DNA of 8,879 nucleotides from CAVPRW01 sp046727435 [NCBI: bacterium] (GCA_046727435.1 JBKPCR010000149.1:1-8879); one strand, 5' to 3'. Shown: positions 1 through 7,158, counted from the first letter of the stretch. A program made the numbers and translations. The notes: generated by a model from the sequence alone, not told the origin.

Positions 1-197
1 ATCCGGAAGCTGGATATCTCTGGCACATTGCGATGCCCGACGTATAGAACCTTCCGGTCCGGGCTAATAGTCAGCGGAGATGGCCCACCCGACACAGGCA
101 CCTCGCCCTTGGGCGTCAGCTTACCGGTCTCGGCATCCATCGTAAAAACCAGTATCTTGTCATCGTCTTGTAGGGAAACGTACATGTAGGATGACAT
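1..197 (-). CDS. Lactonase-family (YVTN/WD40-like) beta-propeller protein, N-terminal part
   Basis: Partial gene running off the left edge; the first 65 codons are visible. The protein opens with SSYMYVSLQDDDKILVFTMD, then a Gly-Lys-Leu turn, then SGGPSPLTISPDRKVLYVGH. This alternation of short strands with an SPDRK-x-LYV motif is the first blade of a seven-bladed propeller of the lactonase / 6-phosphogluconolactonase-like family (PF10282 type). Members either hydrolyse sugar lactones or are propellers of unknown substrate, so the exact reaction cannot be given. No signal peptide is visible, which suggests a cytoplasmic protein. The ATG at 197-195 is fixed by a perfect AGGAGG on the minus strand (plus positions 205-210) with a 7-nt spacer. 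It reads away from the transposase remnant and appears to be a separate transcription unit from LLM 1, which lies 530 bp upstream in the same orientation. Confidence 0.8.
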   Translation of the reverse strand, partial: MSSYMYVSLQDDDKILVFTMDAETGKLTPKGEVPVSGGPSPLTISPDRKVLYVGHRNVPEISSFR

Positions 198-443
198 TGA
201 TCGACCTCCTCCGAATTCGCTCATGCTTCTTGCCGTCTAAGTCACAGTACACCGCTTCCATCCAGTGCAGTTCAGTCAGACCCTTCAACTCCTCCGCAAA
301 GCGTTTGTCTTGCCATTTCTTGTCACGACAGGGGAACATGAGTTACTGGGCTGTGTCCCTCCGTCGGTTTGGCGGTATGGATTGCCGCCCTCTTGCAAGA
401 GCGGGCTACGCCTTAAGTATATTCCTCCGGGACAACAGCACCG

Positions 444-686
444 CTACGCAATGAATACCGCGTGCCAGAAAACCGACTATTAGGCAAGCAGATCAAAGGC
501 CGCATACAACTGAGCGATGGGAAACGCCAGACGCTGACGGAGATTGGCCAGAAGCTGGGCAAGCAAGCGCTGGAAAAAGTGGCCAGTCTCATCAAACCCG
601 ACACGATCCTTGCCTGGCACTCCAGGCTCATCGCCAAGAAATGCGATAGCTCCCAACAACGCTCAACTCCAGGGCGGCCCAAGATC
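444..686 (+). pseudogene. Remnant of a DDE integrase-core transposase (N-terminal HTH part)
   Basis: One forward frame reads LRNEYRVPENRLLGKQIKG, continues through a Thr-Leu-x-Glu-Ile-Gly segment, then IKPDTILAWHSRLIAKK, and ends in a Pro-Gly-Arg-Pro-Lys-Ile motif. This order (ENR-x-L, QIKGR, LTEIGQKLG, PDTILAWHRRL, PGRPKI) is typical of the N-terminal helix-turn-helix part of rve-type transposases common in environmental bacteria. The frame has a stop at 414-416 just upstream and no recognisable N-terminus, so the start is lost. Homology stops at the centre of the 669-700 palindrome. The catalytic DDE domain is absent, and the frame beyond 700 runs into LLM 1 in antisense. Substitutions such as WHSRL for the usual WHRRL suggest decay. 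It should be non-functional. Confidence 0.7.
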
Positions 687-700
687 TTGGGCCGCCCTGG
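669..700. repeat. Perfect 32-bp palindrome at the 3' end of LLM 1
   Basis: Each 16-bp half is the exact reverse complement of the other. The left half begins CCAGGGCGGCCC and the centre is AAGATCTT. It lies 28 bp past the LLM 1 stop codon, where a terminator would be expected, and it is very GC-rich. There is no T-run on either side, so it is not a textbook intrinsic terminator. It could be a bidirectional transcription block or mRNA 3'-end stabiliser, or a scar of the event that truncated the transposase. Confidence 0.75.
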
Positions 701-727
701 GTTAACGCGACTGCCGGTTTGCCGTGG

Positions 728-1807
728 CTACTCGAGATCATTCACCCTAGGGGCCACTTCCTCCATCAGTAAGCGGAGGGAGCGCTGCATCAGCGAATGG
801 TCGTCTGGGTCCTGGGTGATGGCGAGCAGATGCCCAAAGCCACCGACCTCCTCGTGGAGCTGGCGAATTTTGTCGGCGCACTCCTGGGGGTCACCGACGA
901 TCCAGACGTGCTCCATCATGTAGTCCACATCAACCGCCTCATCAGGCATGGCTGGATCTCGTTTGACATACCACAGGGTCCCTTGCGCTTTGCGATTCAA
1001 ATACTGGTGCTCCTCAAAGGGTCGCCCCAACACAACCCGGGCCTCTGCTCTCGCCGACTTCGGGGTCTCGCCGACATAGACCTCCCGTCCGATGCGGAGC
1101 TGCTGGCGGTCCGCTTTCCGGCCGGTGCTGGCCGCGCCTTCTTCCACCACCTTCCAGAGGTTCCGGACGTGCTGGGCCATCAGGTTCGTCATCGGGAGCC
1201 AGCCTCGCTCTCCAGCCATGCGGAGGGTGTCCGAAGTCGGCGTGGACGCGGCGACCGCGATGGGCGGATGGGGCTTCTGGTAGGGCTGATAGTACAGCCT
1301 GCGCCCGAGTGTCGGGTCAATCTCTGGTGCGTGCACCTGATAGTATTTCCCTTCGAAGCCGAAGTGGCCGTCCTTTGCCTCCCACAGACCGAGGATCACC
1401 TCCAGGGCCTCCTTCCCCCGCTCCCGCACTTCGTCCATCGAGTCGTATTCGACCCCGTACAGGCGCAAATCGGTCGGGAGCGACCTGACGCCGATCCCCC
1501 AGTAAAAGCGCCCCCGGGCCATATGGTCCAACATTGCGATACGGTGGGCGGTATCCACGGGATGGTGGAGGGGCAGCATCGTGACCCCGGTGGCGAGGAT
1601 GATCTGCTCGGTGCGCGCCAGGGCGTTGGCGATGAGCAGCTCTGGCACTGGGGCATTTTCCCACGTCTCCGTGATATGCTCGCCAATCCAAGCCTCGTGA
1701 TAGCCCAACTGGTCAGCCTGGACCAGTAAGGTGGTGTCACGGTCATAAGAGTCGGCAAAGGACCTCCTGGGTGGATGTAACGGCATCATGAACAATCCAA
1801 AGTCCAT
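728..1807 (-). CDS. LLM-class flavin-dependent oxidoreductase 1 (luciferase-like monooxygenase)
   Basis: 359 residues, full length for the bacterial luciferase-like TIM-barrel family. Such enzymes use reduced FMN, usually from a partner reductase, to activate O2 and oxygenate an organic substrate; some instead use F420. Visible landmarks: N-terminal MDFGLFMMPLHPP (first barrel strand), WIGEH at residues 40-44, LATGVTMLPLHHPVD around 71-85, then ARGRFYWGIG near 97-106, all typical of the family. A C-terminal segment Val-Trp-Ile-Val-Gly-Asp-Pro resembles the 'G-x-P' motif of other members. An upstream in-frame ATG at 1861 exists, but the ATG at 1807 has AGGAGG 6 nt before it (plus 1814-1819) and begins the conserved domain, so I start there. 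It is only distantly related to LLM 2 and 3, and resembles the limonene-monooxygenase-like subgroup. The substrate is unknown. It ends in TAG. Confidence 0.88.
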   Translation of the reverse strand: MDFGLFMMPLHPPRRSFADSYDRDTTLLVQADQLGYHEAWIGEHITETWENAPVPELLIANALARTEQIILATGVTMLPLHHPVDTAHRIAMLDHMARGRFYWGIGVRSLPTDLRLYGVEYDSMDEVRERGKEALEVILGLWEAKDGHFGFEGKYYQVHAPEIDPTLGRRLYYQPYQKPHPPIAVAASTPTSDTLRMAGERGWLPMTNLMAQHVRNLWKVVEEGAASTGRKADRQQLRIGREVYVGETPKSARAEARVVLGRPFEEHQYLNRKAQGTLWYVKRDPAMPDEAVDVDYMMEHVWIVGDPQECADKIRQLHEEVGGFGHLLAITQDPDDHSLMQRSLRLLMEEVAPRVNDLE

Positions 1808-2196
1808 GCTCTCCCTCCTGTCAGCCCTGGCTTGATGGGCCGTTGGTGACCTCTGTTGCAATCCTCACCCACCCTTTGCGGTGGTCGCAATGGGGTTGCC
1901 CTGAGCCATGGGCCATACCCGACAAGACGGATTGTAATGGCCCTCAGGGACGAGGTCAAGCATCCGAACGCAGTGGCCTGCGATTCAATGCGTTGGGAGG
2001 CTCTCAGTCCCAGAGCAGTGAAGGGTTCAACGGTCTGCGGTCGCGTTGACCCCCGATGACCCGCAGACTATAATGGGGTGTACGATCAGAGCGGCAAGAC
2101 CGTCCGGCAGGGGCCAGCGTGACCATCCTCGCGTGTGGCCGAGGGTGTTCGGGCAAAGGGACTCCTTATTCCTGTCAAAGATCAGGAGGTGTAATC
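1808..2196. other. Divergent intergenic region between LLM 1 and the bicupin
   Basis: 389 bp between two genes transcribed outward. The right part holds the strong forward promoter (2046-2074) and a leader of about 115 nt. A small inverted repeat, TTGCG-GTGGT-CGCAA (1876-1890), lies some 70 bp upstream of the LLM 1 start and could be an operator. No clear minus-strand promoter was recognised. The forward reading frame open from 2119 through the leader is an upstream extension of the bicupin frame with no family similarity. Confidence 0.5.
2046..2074 (+). promoter_or_regulatory. Sigma70-type promoter of the bicupin gene
   Basis: A -35 box TTGACC (2046-2051) and a perfect -10 box TATAAT (2069-2074) are separated by exactly 17 bp. 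Transcription should start near 2081, giving a leader of about 115 nt before the GTG at 2197. This is the best promoter match in the window. Confidence 0.75.
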
Positions 2197-2913
2197 GTGG
2201 AACCAGTCATCCGAAATTACCGGAGCGTATACCAACCGGGTGGTGCGGCGGCGAGGTTGATCTCACTGGAGGACAACCCCACCACCTGTACCATGACCTA
2301 CTCGGTGATCGAGCCCGGCAAGACCAGTACTCACCACATCCATCCGTGGGAGCATGAAGTCTACATTCTCGAAGGGTCCGGGGTGGTGGTCTGTGATGGG
2401 AAGGAGTACCCGGTGCGGGAAGGGGACGGCATCTTCATCCCGGGGAACGTGGACCATTACACCCTGAACAATCGCAGCAGCGGTGTGATCCGGCGCATTG
2501 AGGTCAACCCTCTCATCGCGTCTCAGAGCGGCGGCGCCAGAAACCAGGGGGGCAAGGGTACGGGCCAGCCTCCCGTCATACGCAACTACCGGGATCTCGA
2601 CATGAAAGTGGGGCACGTGCTGCTCAGCGGCAAAGATGGCGTGCCCACCTACGTCATGCTGTACAACGGGGCCATGGCACCCGGCGCGGTCAGTCACTCC
2701 GACACCGGCGGGCACACCCATCGGTGGGAGCATGCGGTCTATGTGCTGCAGGGGTCGGGTACCCTGGTGTGCGAAGGGAAGAGCTATACCGTTTCGGAAG
2801 GGGACGGGGTACTCGTGCCCGCCAATGTGCATCACCAGTGGAGGAACGAGACCCAGGCTCCGATGCTGCGGGTAACCTTCAACGCGGTGGCTTCCGAGGC
2901 CCATGAGGGGTAG
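2197..2913 (+). CDS. Bicupin protein (two cupin_2 domains)
   Basis: 238 residues made of two tandem cupin barrels. Each half starts with the same PVIRNYR motif (residues 3-9 and 126-132), so it arose by internal duplication. Domain 1 has HIHPWEHEVYILEG (47-60) and PGNVDH (82-87). Domain 2 has HTHRWEHAVYVLQG (173-186) and PANVHH (208-213). These supply the His-x-His...Glu and later His ligands of a metal site in both halves, so both barrels could bind a metal. Small bicupins include dioxygenases, isomerases, decarboxylases and sugar-binding proteins; the substrate cannot be told here. The start is GTG at 2197, chosen because AGGAGG (2184-2189) lies 7 nt upstream and PVIRNYR follows at once; the frame is open further upstream but unsupported. 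No signal peptide. It appears monocistronic, driven by the 2046-2074 promoter. Confidence 0.88.
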   Translation: MEPVIRNYRSVYQPGGAAARLISLEDNPTTCTMTYSVIEPGKTSTHHIHPWEHEVYILEGSGVVVCDGKEYPVREGDGIFIPGNVDHYTLNNRSSGVIRRIEVNPLIASQSGGARNQGGKGTGQPPVIRNYRDLDMKVGHVLLSGKDGVPTYVMLYNGAMAPGAVSHSDTGGHTHRWEHAVYVLQGSGTLVCEGKSYTVSEGDGVLVPANVHHQWRNETQAPMLRVTFNAVASEAHEG

Positions 2914-3292
2914 GTTTCCGGCATCTCGTGGTAGGGATAGTCCGTCGTGGAAAAGACCGATTCAGGGTGAGAGGACGCCTAGGAATTGTGAAGGGGTTAC
3001 AGAGGGGGGCAATGGAAGCGAGAGGAGGGGACAATTGCCGGTTGTGTCGCAAATTTTTGAGCGATAAGGTGGAACGCCTTGGCGGGCAAAGGATTATACT
3101 GCCAAGGAGTAGAACTGTTTGGCCAGCGTGTGGCCCTGTTCGACCCCACCTTGCAGTTGGCCTTGGTGGATCATATGCCATTCGCGTAAGACCCATAAGA
3201 TGGGCTGGACAGCTGGGTCAGAATCAATGATTGTGGGCCAGGGAGGGTGCTCTATTGCGAGCCAGGTGTCCTTCCGTCGTGAGCCCCTACAC
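2914..3292. other. Convergent intergenic region, no gene recognised
   Basis: 379 bp between the 3' ends of the bicupin and the hydrolase. No terminator with a T-run was found. On the minus strand, 3094-3250 reads open and ends in protein-like sequence (WVLREWHMIHQGQLQGG, then KQFYSLAV before a stop), but I do not recognise it and it lacks a start of its own. It may be the tail of a decayed gene. Confidence 0.4.
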
Positions 3293-4108
3293 CTACGGGG
3301 TGATGATGCCGGTCTGGCGGCCCACGATGAACGTCTCCCGCAGCTCCACATAGTCAGACACGGCGTTGACGAGTGCTTCGGGCCGCTCCGCCTCGATGAG
3401 GTGTCCGGCGTCATACACAAAGGCGATGTTGCTGTTGGGAATCCGCGCGCGATAGATGCGCGCGGCCTCGGGCGCCACCATCGTATCTTCAGAGCCAAAG
3501 AGCACCAGGGTTGCGCACGGAATCTCACCAAGCCTGTGTTCTGCCTCTGCATCGTGCATCCCGCCCGTGAGCCGCTGCACCAACGCCTGCTCCTTGGCTA
3601 CGATGGCGGGGTCAACGGACGCGAAGCCCCGGGCCTGCTGGGGATGGGCGACCAGCCGCTTGGCCGTGTCCGCCGGCGTACCAGCCAGAGAGCCGGCCGC
3701 CGGCAGGAGGGCGGTGGGCGCAATCAACACGAGGGCCTCCACCTTGGCCGGCGACTGCAGCGTCTGCCAGAGTGCCACGTTGGCTCCGAACGACGTGCCG
3801 ATGAGCGTATAGGTTTCCGGCACCACCTGCGCGGCGGCCTGGGCCACGGTGTTGGCCAGCTCCTGCACCGACTGGGACCTCGCGTTGGCCGGTGACTGGC
3901 CGAACCCCGGCAGTTCCAACGCGATGACCCGATACTTCTGTGCCAGCGCGTCGCGGAGCGTGGACAGGCCCCAGGTCATGCCCTCCAGCATGACCACCGC
4001 CCCGCCCGGCTGGGGCGGGCCGGCTTCCCAGGAGCGGATACGGAAGCCGTCCACCTCGATGTAGTCCTCCCTGCCTGCGGCCGTGAGCCGCTGTCCCGCC
4101 TGCGTCAT
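3293..4108 (-). CDS. Alpha/beta-hydrolase fold protein
   Basis: 271 residues, the usual size for a single-domain alpha/beta hydrolase. The nucleophile elbow is G-T-S-F-G with Ser106, the acid is probably Asp208 in LFGSEDTMV, and the base is His236 in DAGHLIEAERPE, giving a complete triad in the canonical order. LELPGFGQS (64-72) is the conserved loop after strand 4. The oxyanion-hole region usually reads His-Gly, but here it is LEGMTWG (41-47), with Glu42 in the His position. The cap region is about residues 135-195. The start at 4108 has AGGAGG 5 nt upstream (plus 4114-4119); the longer in-frame extension overlaps LLM 2 and lacks similarity. It follows LLM 2 by 29 nt in the same direction, so the two are probably co-transcribed. 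The hydrolase may act on the ester, lactone or C-C bond product made by LLM 2 (inference). No signal peptide; probably cytoplasmic. Confidence 0.87.
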   Translation of the reverse strand: MTQAGQRLTAAGREDYIEVDGFRIRSWEAGPPQPGGAVVMLEGMTWGLSTLRDALAQKYRVIALELPGFGQSPANARSQSVQELANTVAQAAAQVVPETYTLIGTSFGANVALWQTLQSPAKVEALVLIAPTALLPAAGSLAGTPADTAKRLVAHPQQARGFASVDPAIVAKEQALVQRLTGGMHDAEAEHRLGEIPCATLVLFGSEDTMVAPEAARIYRARIPNSNIAFVYDAGHLIEAERPEALVNAVSDYVELRETFIVGRQTGIITP

Positions 4109-4137
4109 CTCTGCCTCCTTCTCCAGTCTCTCCAGGA

Positions 4138-5244
4138 CTAGAACTCCTTGATCTGCGGCAGGACCTCTCTGCCGAACAGCTCGATCTCCTGCATCACTTC
4201 CTTGTGACTCACGCTGGGCTGCTGGAAAAACAGGTCCACCACCCCCACGCCACACTGGTCGTGGTAGGCCTTCAGCTGCTTCACGACGGTGTCGGGCCCG
4301 CCGAAGAAGTTGAGGGCGCGGGCTGCGCCCGTCACATCACCCTGTGCACTGCCGGCCAGGATGTTGCGCAGGTCGAACGGCTCGCCGGCCCGGGCCGCTT
4401 GAATGGCCTTCGACACAGCAGGCCGCATGGCGATGCCCCCGGGCACGGGCCCGGTCTGCTTGATCCCTTCAAGCCACGCTTCAGCCTGTTTGTCCGTCTC
4501 CGCCAGGTAGATGCTGCCCCGGAAGACGATCTGGTCGGGCGTGGGCTGCCAGCCGGCCTCGTCACACCACGCGTAGTACTTCTCAGCGACCTTGGCCATC
4601 TGGTCGACAGGGACGAAGGACACGGCCAAGCCCAGCTTATGCTCGGCAGCGTATTGGAGCATGTCGTCGCTCCTGGTCGCCACCACCATCGGCGGCAGGG
4701 GCTGCTGCACCGGCCGCGGCCAGACCGAGACGGTGCGGAACTGGTAGTAGCGCCCTTCCCAGGAGAAGGGCTGGGGCTCGGTCAGGGCCTTGATGACCAG
4801 GTCCATGCCCTCCAAGAGCCGCCCCCGGCCTTCGGCCGGGTTCACGCTGTAGGTCTGGTCCTCGTTGGGTGTGCCGCGCAGAAAGCCGATGACCAGGCGG
4901 CCGTTGGTCAGGTTGTCCAGCAAGCCAAGCTCTTCTGCCACCCGTATGGGGTTGTTGAGCGTCAGCAAATGGCCCAACATGGCGATCTTGGCTTTCTTGC
5001 ACCGCTCCGCCACGGCCGCGGCCATGACCGCCGGCGTGCCGGTGGCGATCCGTCCGGAGTAGTGGTGCTCCGAGAAGCTGACCCACGCAAAGCCCATCTC
5101 CTCCGCGAGCTCGCACTCTTCCATGCCCTCCTGGTAGCTTCGCACCGAGGTTTCGGGGTCGTGGTAGATGGGGGGTATCGGCCACGTGGTAGGGAAGTTG
5201 TACCGCTGCGCATACCCCATGGCGCCAAGATAGGATGCCTTCAT
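4138..5244 (-). CDS. LLM-class flavin-dependent oxidoreductase 2
   Basis: 368 residues, a full-length luciferase-like monooxygenase expected to bind reduced FMN in a TIM barrel. Landmarks: N-terminal MKASYLGAMGYAQRYNFP, ELAEEMGFAW (45-54), SEHHYS (58-63), LLDNLTNGRLVIGFLRGTP near 110-130, PFSWEGRYYQFRTVSVWPRP, and a C-terminal GGPDTVVKQLKAYHDQCGVG segment. SEHHYS takes the place of the E-H motif of other family members. Three starts are possible: 5262, 5247 and 5244. AGGAGG (plus 5251-5256) is 6 nt from 5244 but only 3 nt from 5247, and the paralogue LLM 3 also starts MKAS, so I choose 5244. It is the first gene of a two-gene operon with the hydrolase. The flavin reductase partner is not in the window. 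The substrate is unknown. Confidence 0.9.
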   Translation of the reverse strand: MKASYLGAMGYAQRYNFPTTWPIPPIYHDPETSVRSYQEGMEECELAEEMGFAWVSFSEHHYSGRIATGTPAVMAAAVAERCKKAKIAMLGHLLTLNNPIRVAEELGLLDNLTNGRLVIGFLRGTPNEDQTYSVNPAEGRGRLLEGMDLVIKALTEPQPFSWEGRYYQFRTVSVWPRPVQQPLPPMVVATRSDDMLQYAAEHKLGLAVSFVPVDQMAKVAEKYYAWCDEAGWQPTPDQIVFRGSIYLAETDKQAEAWLEGIKQTGPVPGGIAMRPAVSKAIQAARAGEPFDLRNILAGSAQGDVTGAARALNFFGGPDTVVKQLKAYHDQCGVGVVDLFFQQPSVSHKEVMQEIELFGREVLPQIKEF

Positions 5245-5349
5245 CATCTTCCTCCTTGACAAGGACTCTTCTTCCCCGTCCGGTTCCCCAAATTCGATCT
5301 TGACCTTTGGGTACGTTTTTCACGCCACCGGGACCAGATCCCCTTTCGT

Positions 5350-5368
5350 CCCCCTGTTGGACAGGGGG
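5350..5368. repeat. Short hairpin CCCCCTGT-TGG-ACAGGGGG with G-rich flank
   Basis: Perfect 8-bp stem and 3-nt loop, followed by GGAGAGGGAAA and preceded by CCCTTTCGT, so the flanks partly continue the pairing. It resembles the CCCTCTCCC / GGGAGAGGG class of REP-like palindromes found in intergenic DNA of many bacteria, and is comparable in base composition to the repeat at 8611-8682. Confidence 0.5.
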
Positions 5369-5882
5369 GGAGAGGGAAATGGCCTCTCACGATGCCCTGC
5401 GCGAACATAGTGAGGCCGTTGCCCAACGGGCAGCATGGCTGCTTCTGGGGACTCATACCTTCCAGAGGAAGGTTTGTCCACACCCAGCGCGTCCATGTCC
5501 GCCAGCCGCTCCTCGAGAGTCCAGGTAGCTCTGGGGGAGAGGCTCTGGCTTCCGGGTGTGATGCCGTGCCACGCTTGCCCCGCTGCTATGCCCCGCTTGC
5601 AATACTGGGGGCAATTGGGCGTGCATGTCGATGCTGCACACCTCTACCTCCATGCAAGCATGAAGTCTGAACGTTGGAGAGCTGTTACCTGTCCTGCTGC
5701 ATGGCTGGAGCTGGCAATTGCTACTATATGCCTGTCGCCATAAAGCCGTCAATGGTCACGATCGGGTCACACGGTGCGAGTCCCCGGCAGAGCCCAGGGT
5801 TCCCTGTGAGACTCAGACATGTGCGAAGCTGATGGACGAGCGGAATGGCTTGCATGTCGGGTTCCACGTGGCTCGAGAGCAG

Positions 5883-5911
5883 TGGACCTCGGCGGCTATT
5901 CCGACTATACT
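5883..5911 (+). promoter_or_regulatory. Probable sigma70-type promoter of LLM 3
   Basis: TGGACC (5883-5888, 4 of 6 to TTGACA) and TATACT (5906-5911, 5 of 6 to TATAAT) are 17 bp apart. It predicts a leader of roughly 120 nt before the ATG at 6037, similar in arrangement to the bicupin promoter. Confidence 0.5.
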
Positions 5912-6036
5912 AACGGGAGGGCAGCGACAACCGAGCCCCACGACCAACCGTCGAGACATGCTGGCCAATGGCGCGGTGTGTTCACCAGGTCCCAGCACCA
6001 GACCGGAGCCAAGACTCATTGCCGGGGAGGTAGCCC

Positions 6037-7158
6037 ATGAAGGCATCGCTGTTTGCGCAGATGGGGTATGCAGAGAGGCACCAGTTTCCTGCCACCTGGC
6101 CGGTACCGCCGAGCTCTCACGACCCAGCGGTCACGATGCAGAGCTACGAGGACGGGCTGGAAGAGTGTGAACTCGCCGAGGAGATGGGTTTCGACTGGAT
6201 CAGCTGCTCGGAACACCACTACTCGGGTAACAGGCTGACGCCAAACCCAGCGGTCATGGCGGCCGCCGTATCGCAGCGGTGCAAGCGCGTGAGGATCGCC
6301 CTGCTAGGGCAACTGCTGCAGCATCACAATCCCGTCCGGGCTGCCGAGGAGATTGGGATGCTGGACAACCTCACCGGCGGCCGGGTGATCATGGCGTTCC
6401 TGCGGGGCACCCCTGGCGAGGACTTGCCCTACGGGATGAACCCGGCCGAAGGCCGAGCCAGGCTCTTCGAGGGGATGGACCTGGCCATTAAGGCGCTCAC
6501 CGAGCCCCAGCCCTTCTCCTGGGAAGGGCGCTACTACCAATTCCGCACCGTGTCAGTCTGCCCACGGCCGGTGCAGCAGCCCCTGCCGCCGGTGCTGGTG
6601 GCGACCAGAAGTGAAGATGCAGTCCAGTATGCCGCCTCCCATCACCTGGGGCTGGCGGTCTCCTATGATCCGGTGGACCAGATGGCTCAGGTCACCGACC
6701 ACTACTATCAATGGTGCCAGGAAGCCGGCTGGCAGCCCACGCCTGACCAGATCGTCTACCGAGCCAGTATCTTGCTGGCAGAGACGGACCAGCAGGCGGC
6801 ACATCGCCTGGAGGCTCTCAAGACCAGGGGTCTGGCGGAGCGGGGCATGGACCCGCGCTCCTCAGTGACCCGGGCGGTGTTCGCGGCGCGCGACGGAAAG
6901 GCGTTCGGCCCACGCCACCGCAACGGTGCTGCCGGCGGCGCCCAAGGAGCCCGGCAAGCGGTCCCGTCCGGGCGGGGGTTGCTGACCTTGGTAGGGGGCC
7001 CCGACACCATCGTGAAGCAGTTGAAGGCATTTCATGACCAGTGCGGCGTGGGCGTGGTGGACCTAGGCTTCCAGCAAACCGGCACCGATCACCGGGAAGT
7101 GATGAAAGAAATCGCGCTGTTCGGCCAGGAAGTCCTGCCGCGTATCAAAGAGTTCTAG
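6037..7158 (+). CDS. LLM-class flavin-dependent oxidoreductase 3 (paralogue of LLM 2)
   Basis: 373 residues and alignable end to end with LLM 2, with clearly more than half of positions identical by eye. Shared blocks include MGYA-x-R, ELAEEMGF, SEHHYSG (58-64), NPAEGR, PFSWEGRYYQFRTVSV, GWQPTPDQIV, KQLKA-x-HDQCGVGVVDL and a C-terminal IKEF. It should therefore have the same fold and flavin chemistry. The main difference is at residues 289-318, a Gly/Ala/Arg-rich segment (AFGPRHRNGAAGGAQGARQA onward) about five residues longer than in LLM 2 and little conserved. The ATG at 6037 has GGGGAGG (6024-6030) about 6 nt upstream. Unlike LLM 2 it has no hydrolase after it; the next gene is the convergent VOC gene. 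Differences such as FSEHH/CSEHH and VSVWPRP/VSVCPRP near the likely active-site face may reflect a different substrate (inference). Confidence 0.9.
   Translation: MKASLFAQMGYAERHQFPATWPVPPSSHDPAVTMQSYEDGLEECELAEEMGFDWISCSEHHYSGNRLTPNPAVMAAAVSQRCKRVRIALLGQLLQHHNPVRAAEEIGMLDNLTGGRVIMAFLRGTPGEDLPYGMNPAEGRARLFEGMDLAIKALTEPQPFSWEGRYYQFRTVSVCPRPVQQPLPPVLVATRSEDAVQYAASHHLGLAVSYDPVDQMAQVTDHYYQWCQEAGWQPTPDQIVYRASILLAETDQQAAHRLEALKTRGLAERGMDPRSSVTRAVFAARDGKAFGPRHRNGAAGGAQGARQAVPSGRGLLTLVGGPDTIVKQLKAFHDQCGVGVVDLGFQQTGTDHREVMKEIALFGQEVLPRIKEF

Larger units (their letters stand above)
198..727. other. Intergenic stretch with decayed IS sequence
   Basis: 530 bp between the propeller gene and LLM 1. The left part (211-440) has short open frames but no recognisable protein. 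The right part holds the transposase remnant (about 444-686) and the palindrome at 669-700. No convincing promoter for the propeller gene was found on the minus strand. The region looks like an old insertion site with decayed ends; no terminal inverted repeats or target duplication could be picked out. Confidence 0.5.
5245..6036. other. Long divergent intergenic region between paralogous LLM genes
   Basis: 792 bp with no recognisable protein on either strand. It holds a short GC-rich hairpin (5350-5368), a weaker inverted repeat TGCCCC/GGGGCA (5589-5594 and 5608-5613), and the promoter of LLM 3 (5883-5911). No convincing minus-strand promoter for the LLM 2 operon was found. Short open frames here have no family features. 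The length is large for a simple double promoter, so a regulatory RNA or the remains of a lost regulator gene are possible, but nothing in the sequence proves either. Confidence 0.5.

Noticed and set aside
700-923. C-terminal continuation of the transposase frame
   Set aside because: Beyond the palindrome the translation has no transposase similarity and overlaps the 3' end of LLM 1 in antisense.
797-1729. Long forward open frame opposite LLM 1
   Set aside because: It is the antisense shadow of a well-conserved LLM gene in GC-rich DNA; no domain features and no ribosome binding site.
2263-2904. Minus-strand open frame opposite the bicupin
   Set aside because: Its His/Val-rich translation merely mirrors cupin codons; the forward frame has the conserved motifs and the promoter.
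4204-5259. Long forward open frame opposite LLM 2
   Set aside because: Antisense shadow; the reverse-strand protein has clear family motifs and a good start, this one has neither.
5768-5830. Words resembling a cobalamin riboswitch (GGTGCGAGTCC, CTGTGA, CAGACATG)
   Set aside because: The spacing between the blocks is far too short, the upstream core is absent, and the downstream gene is not B12-related.
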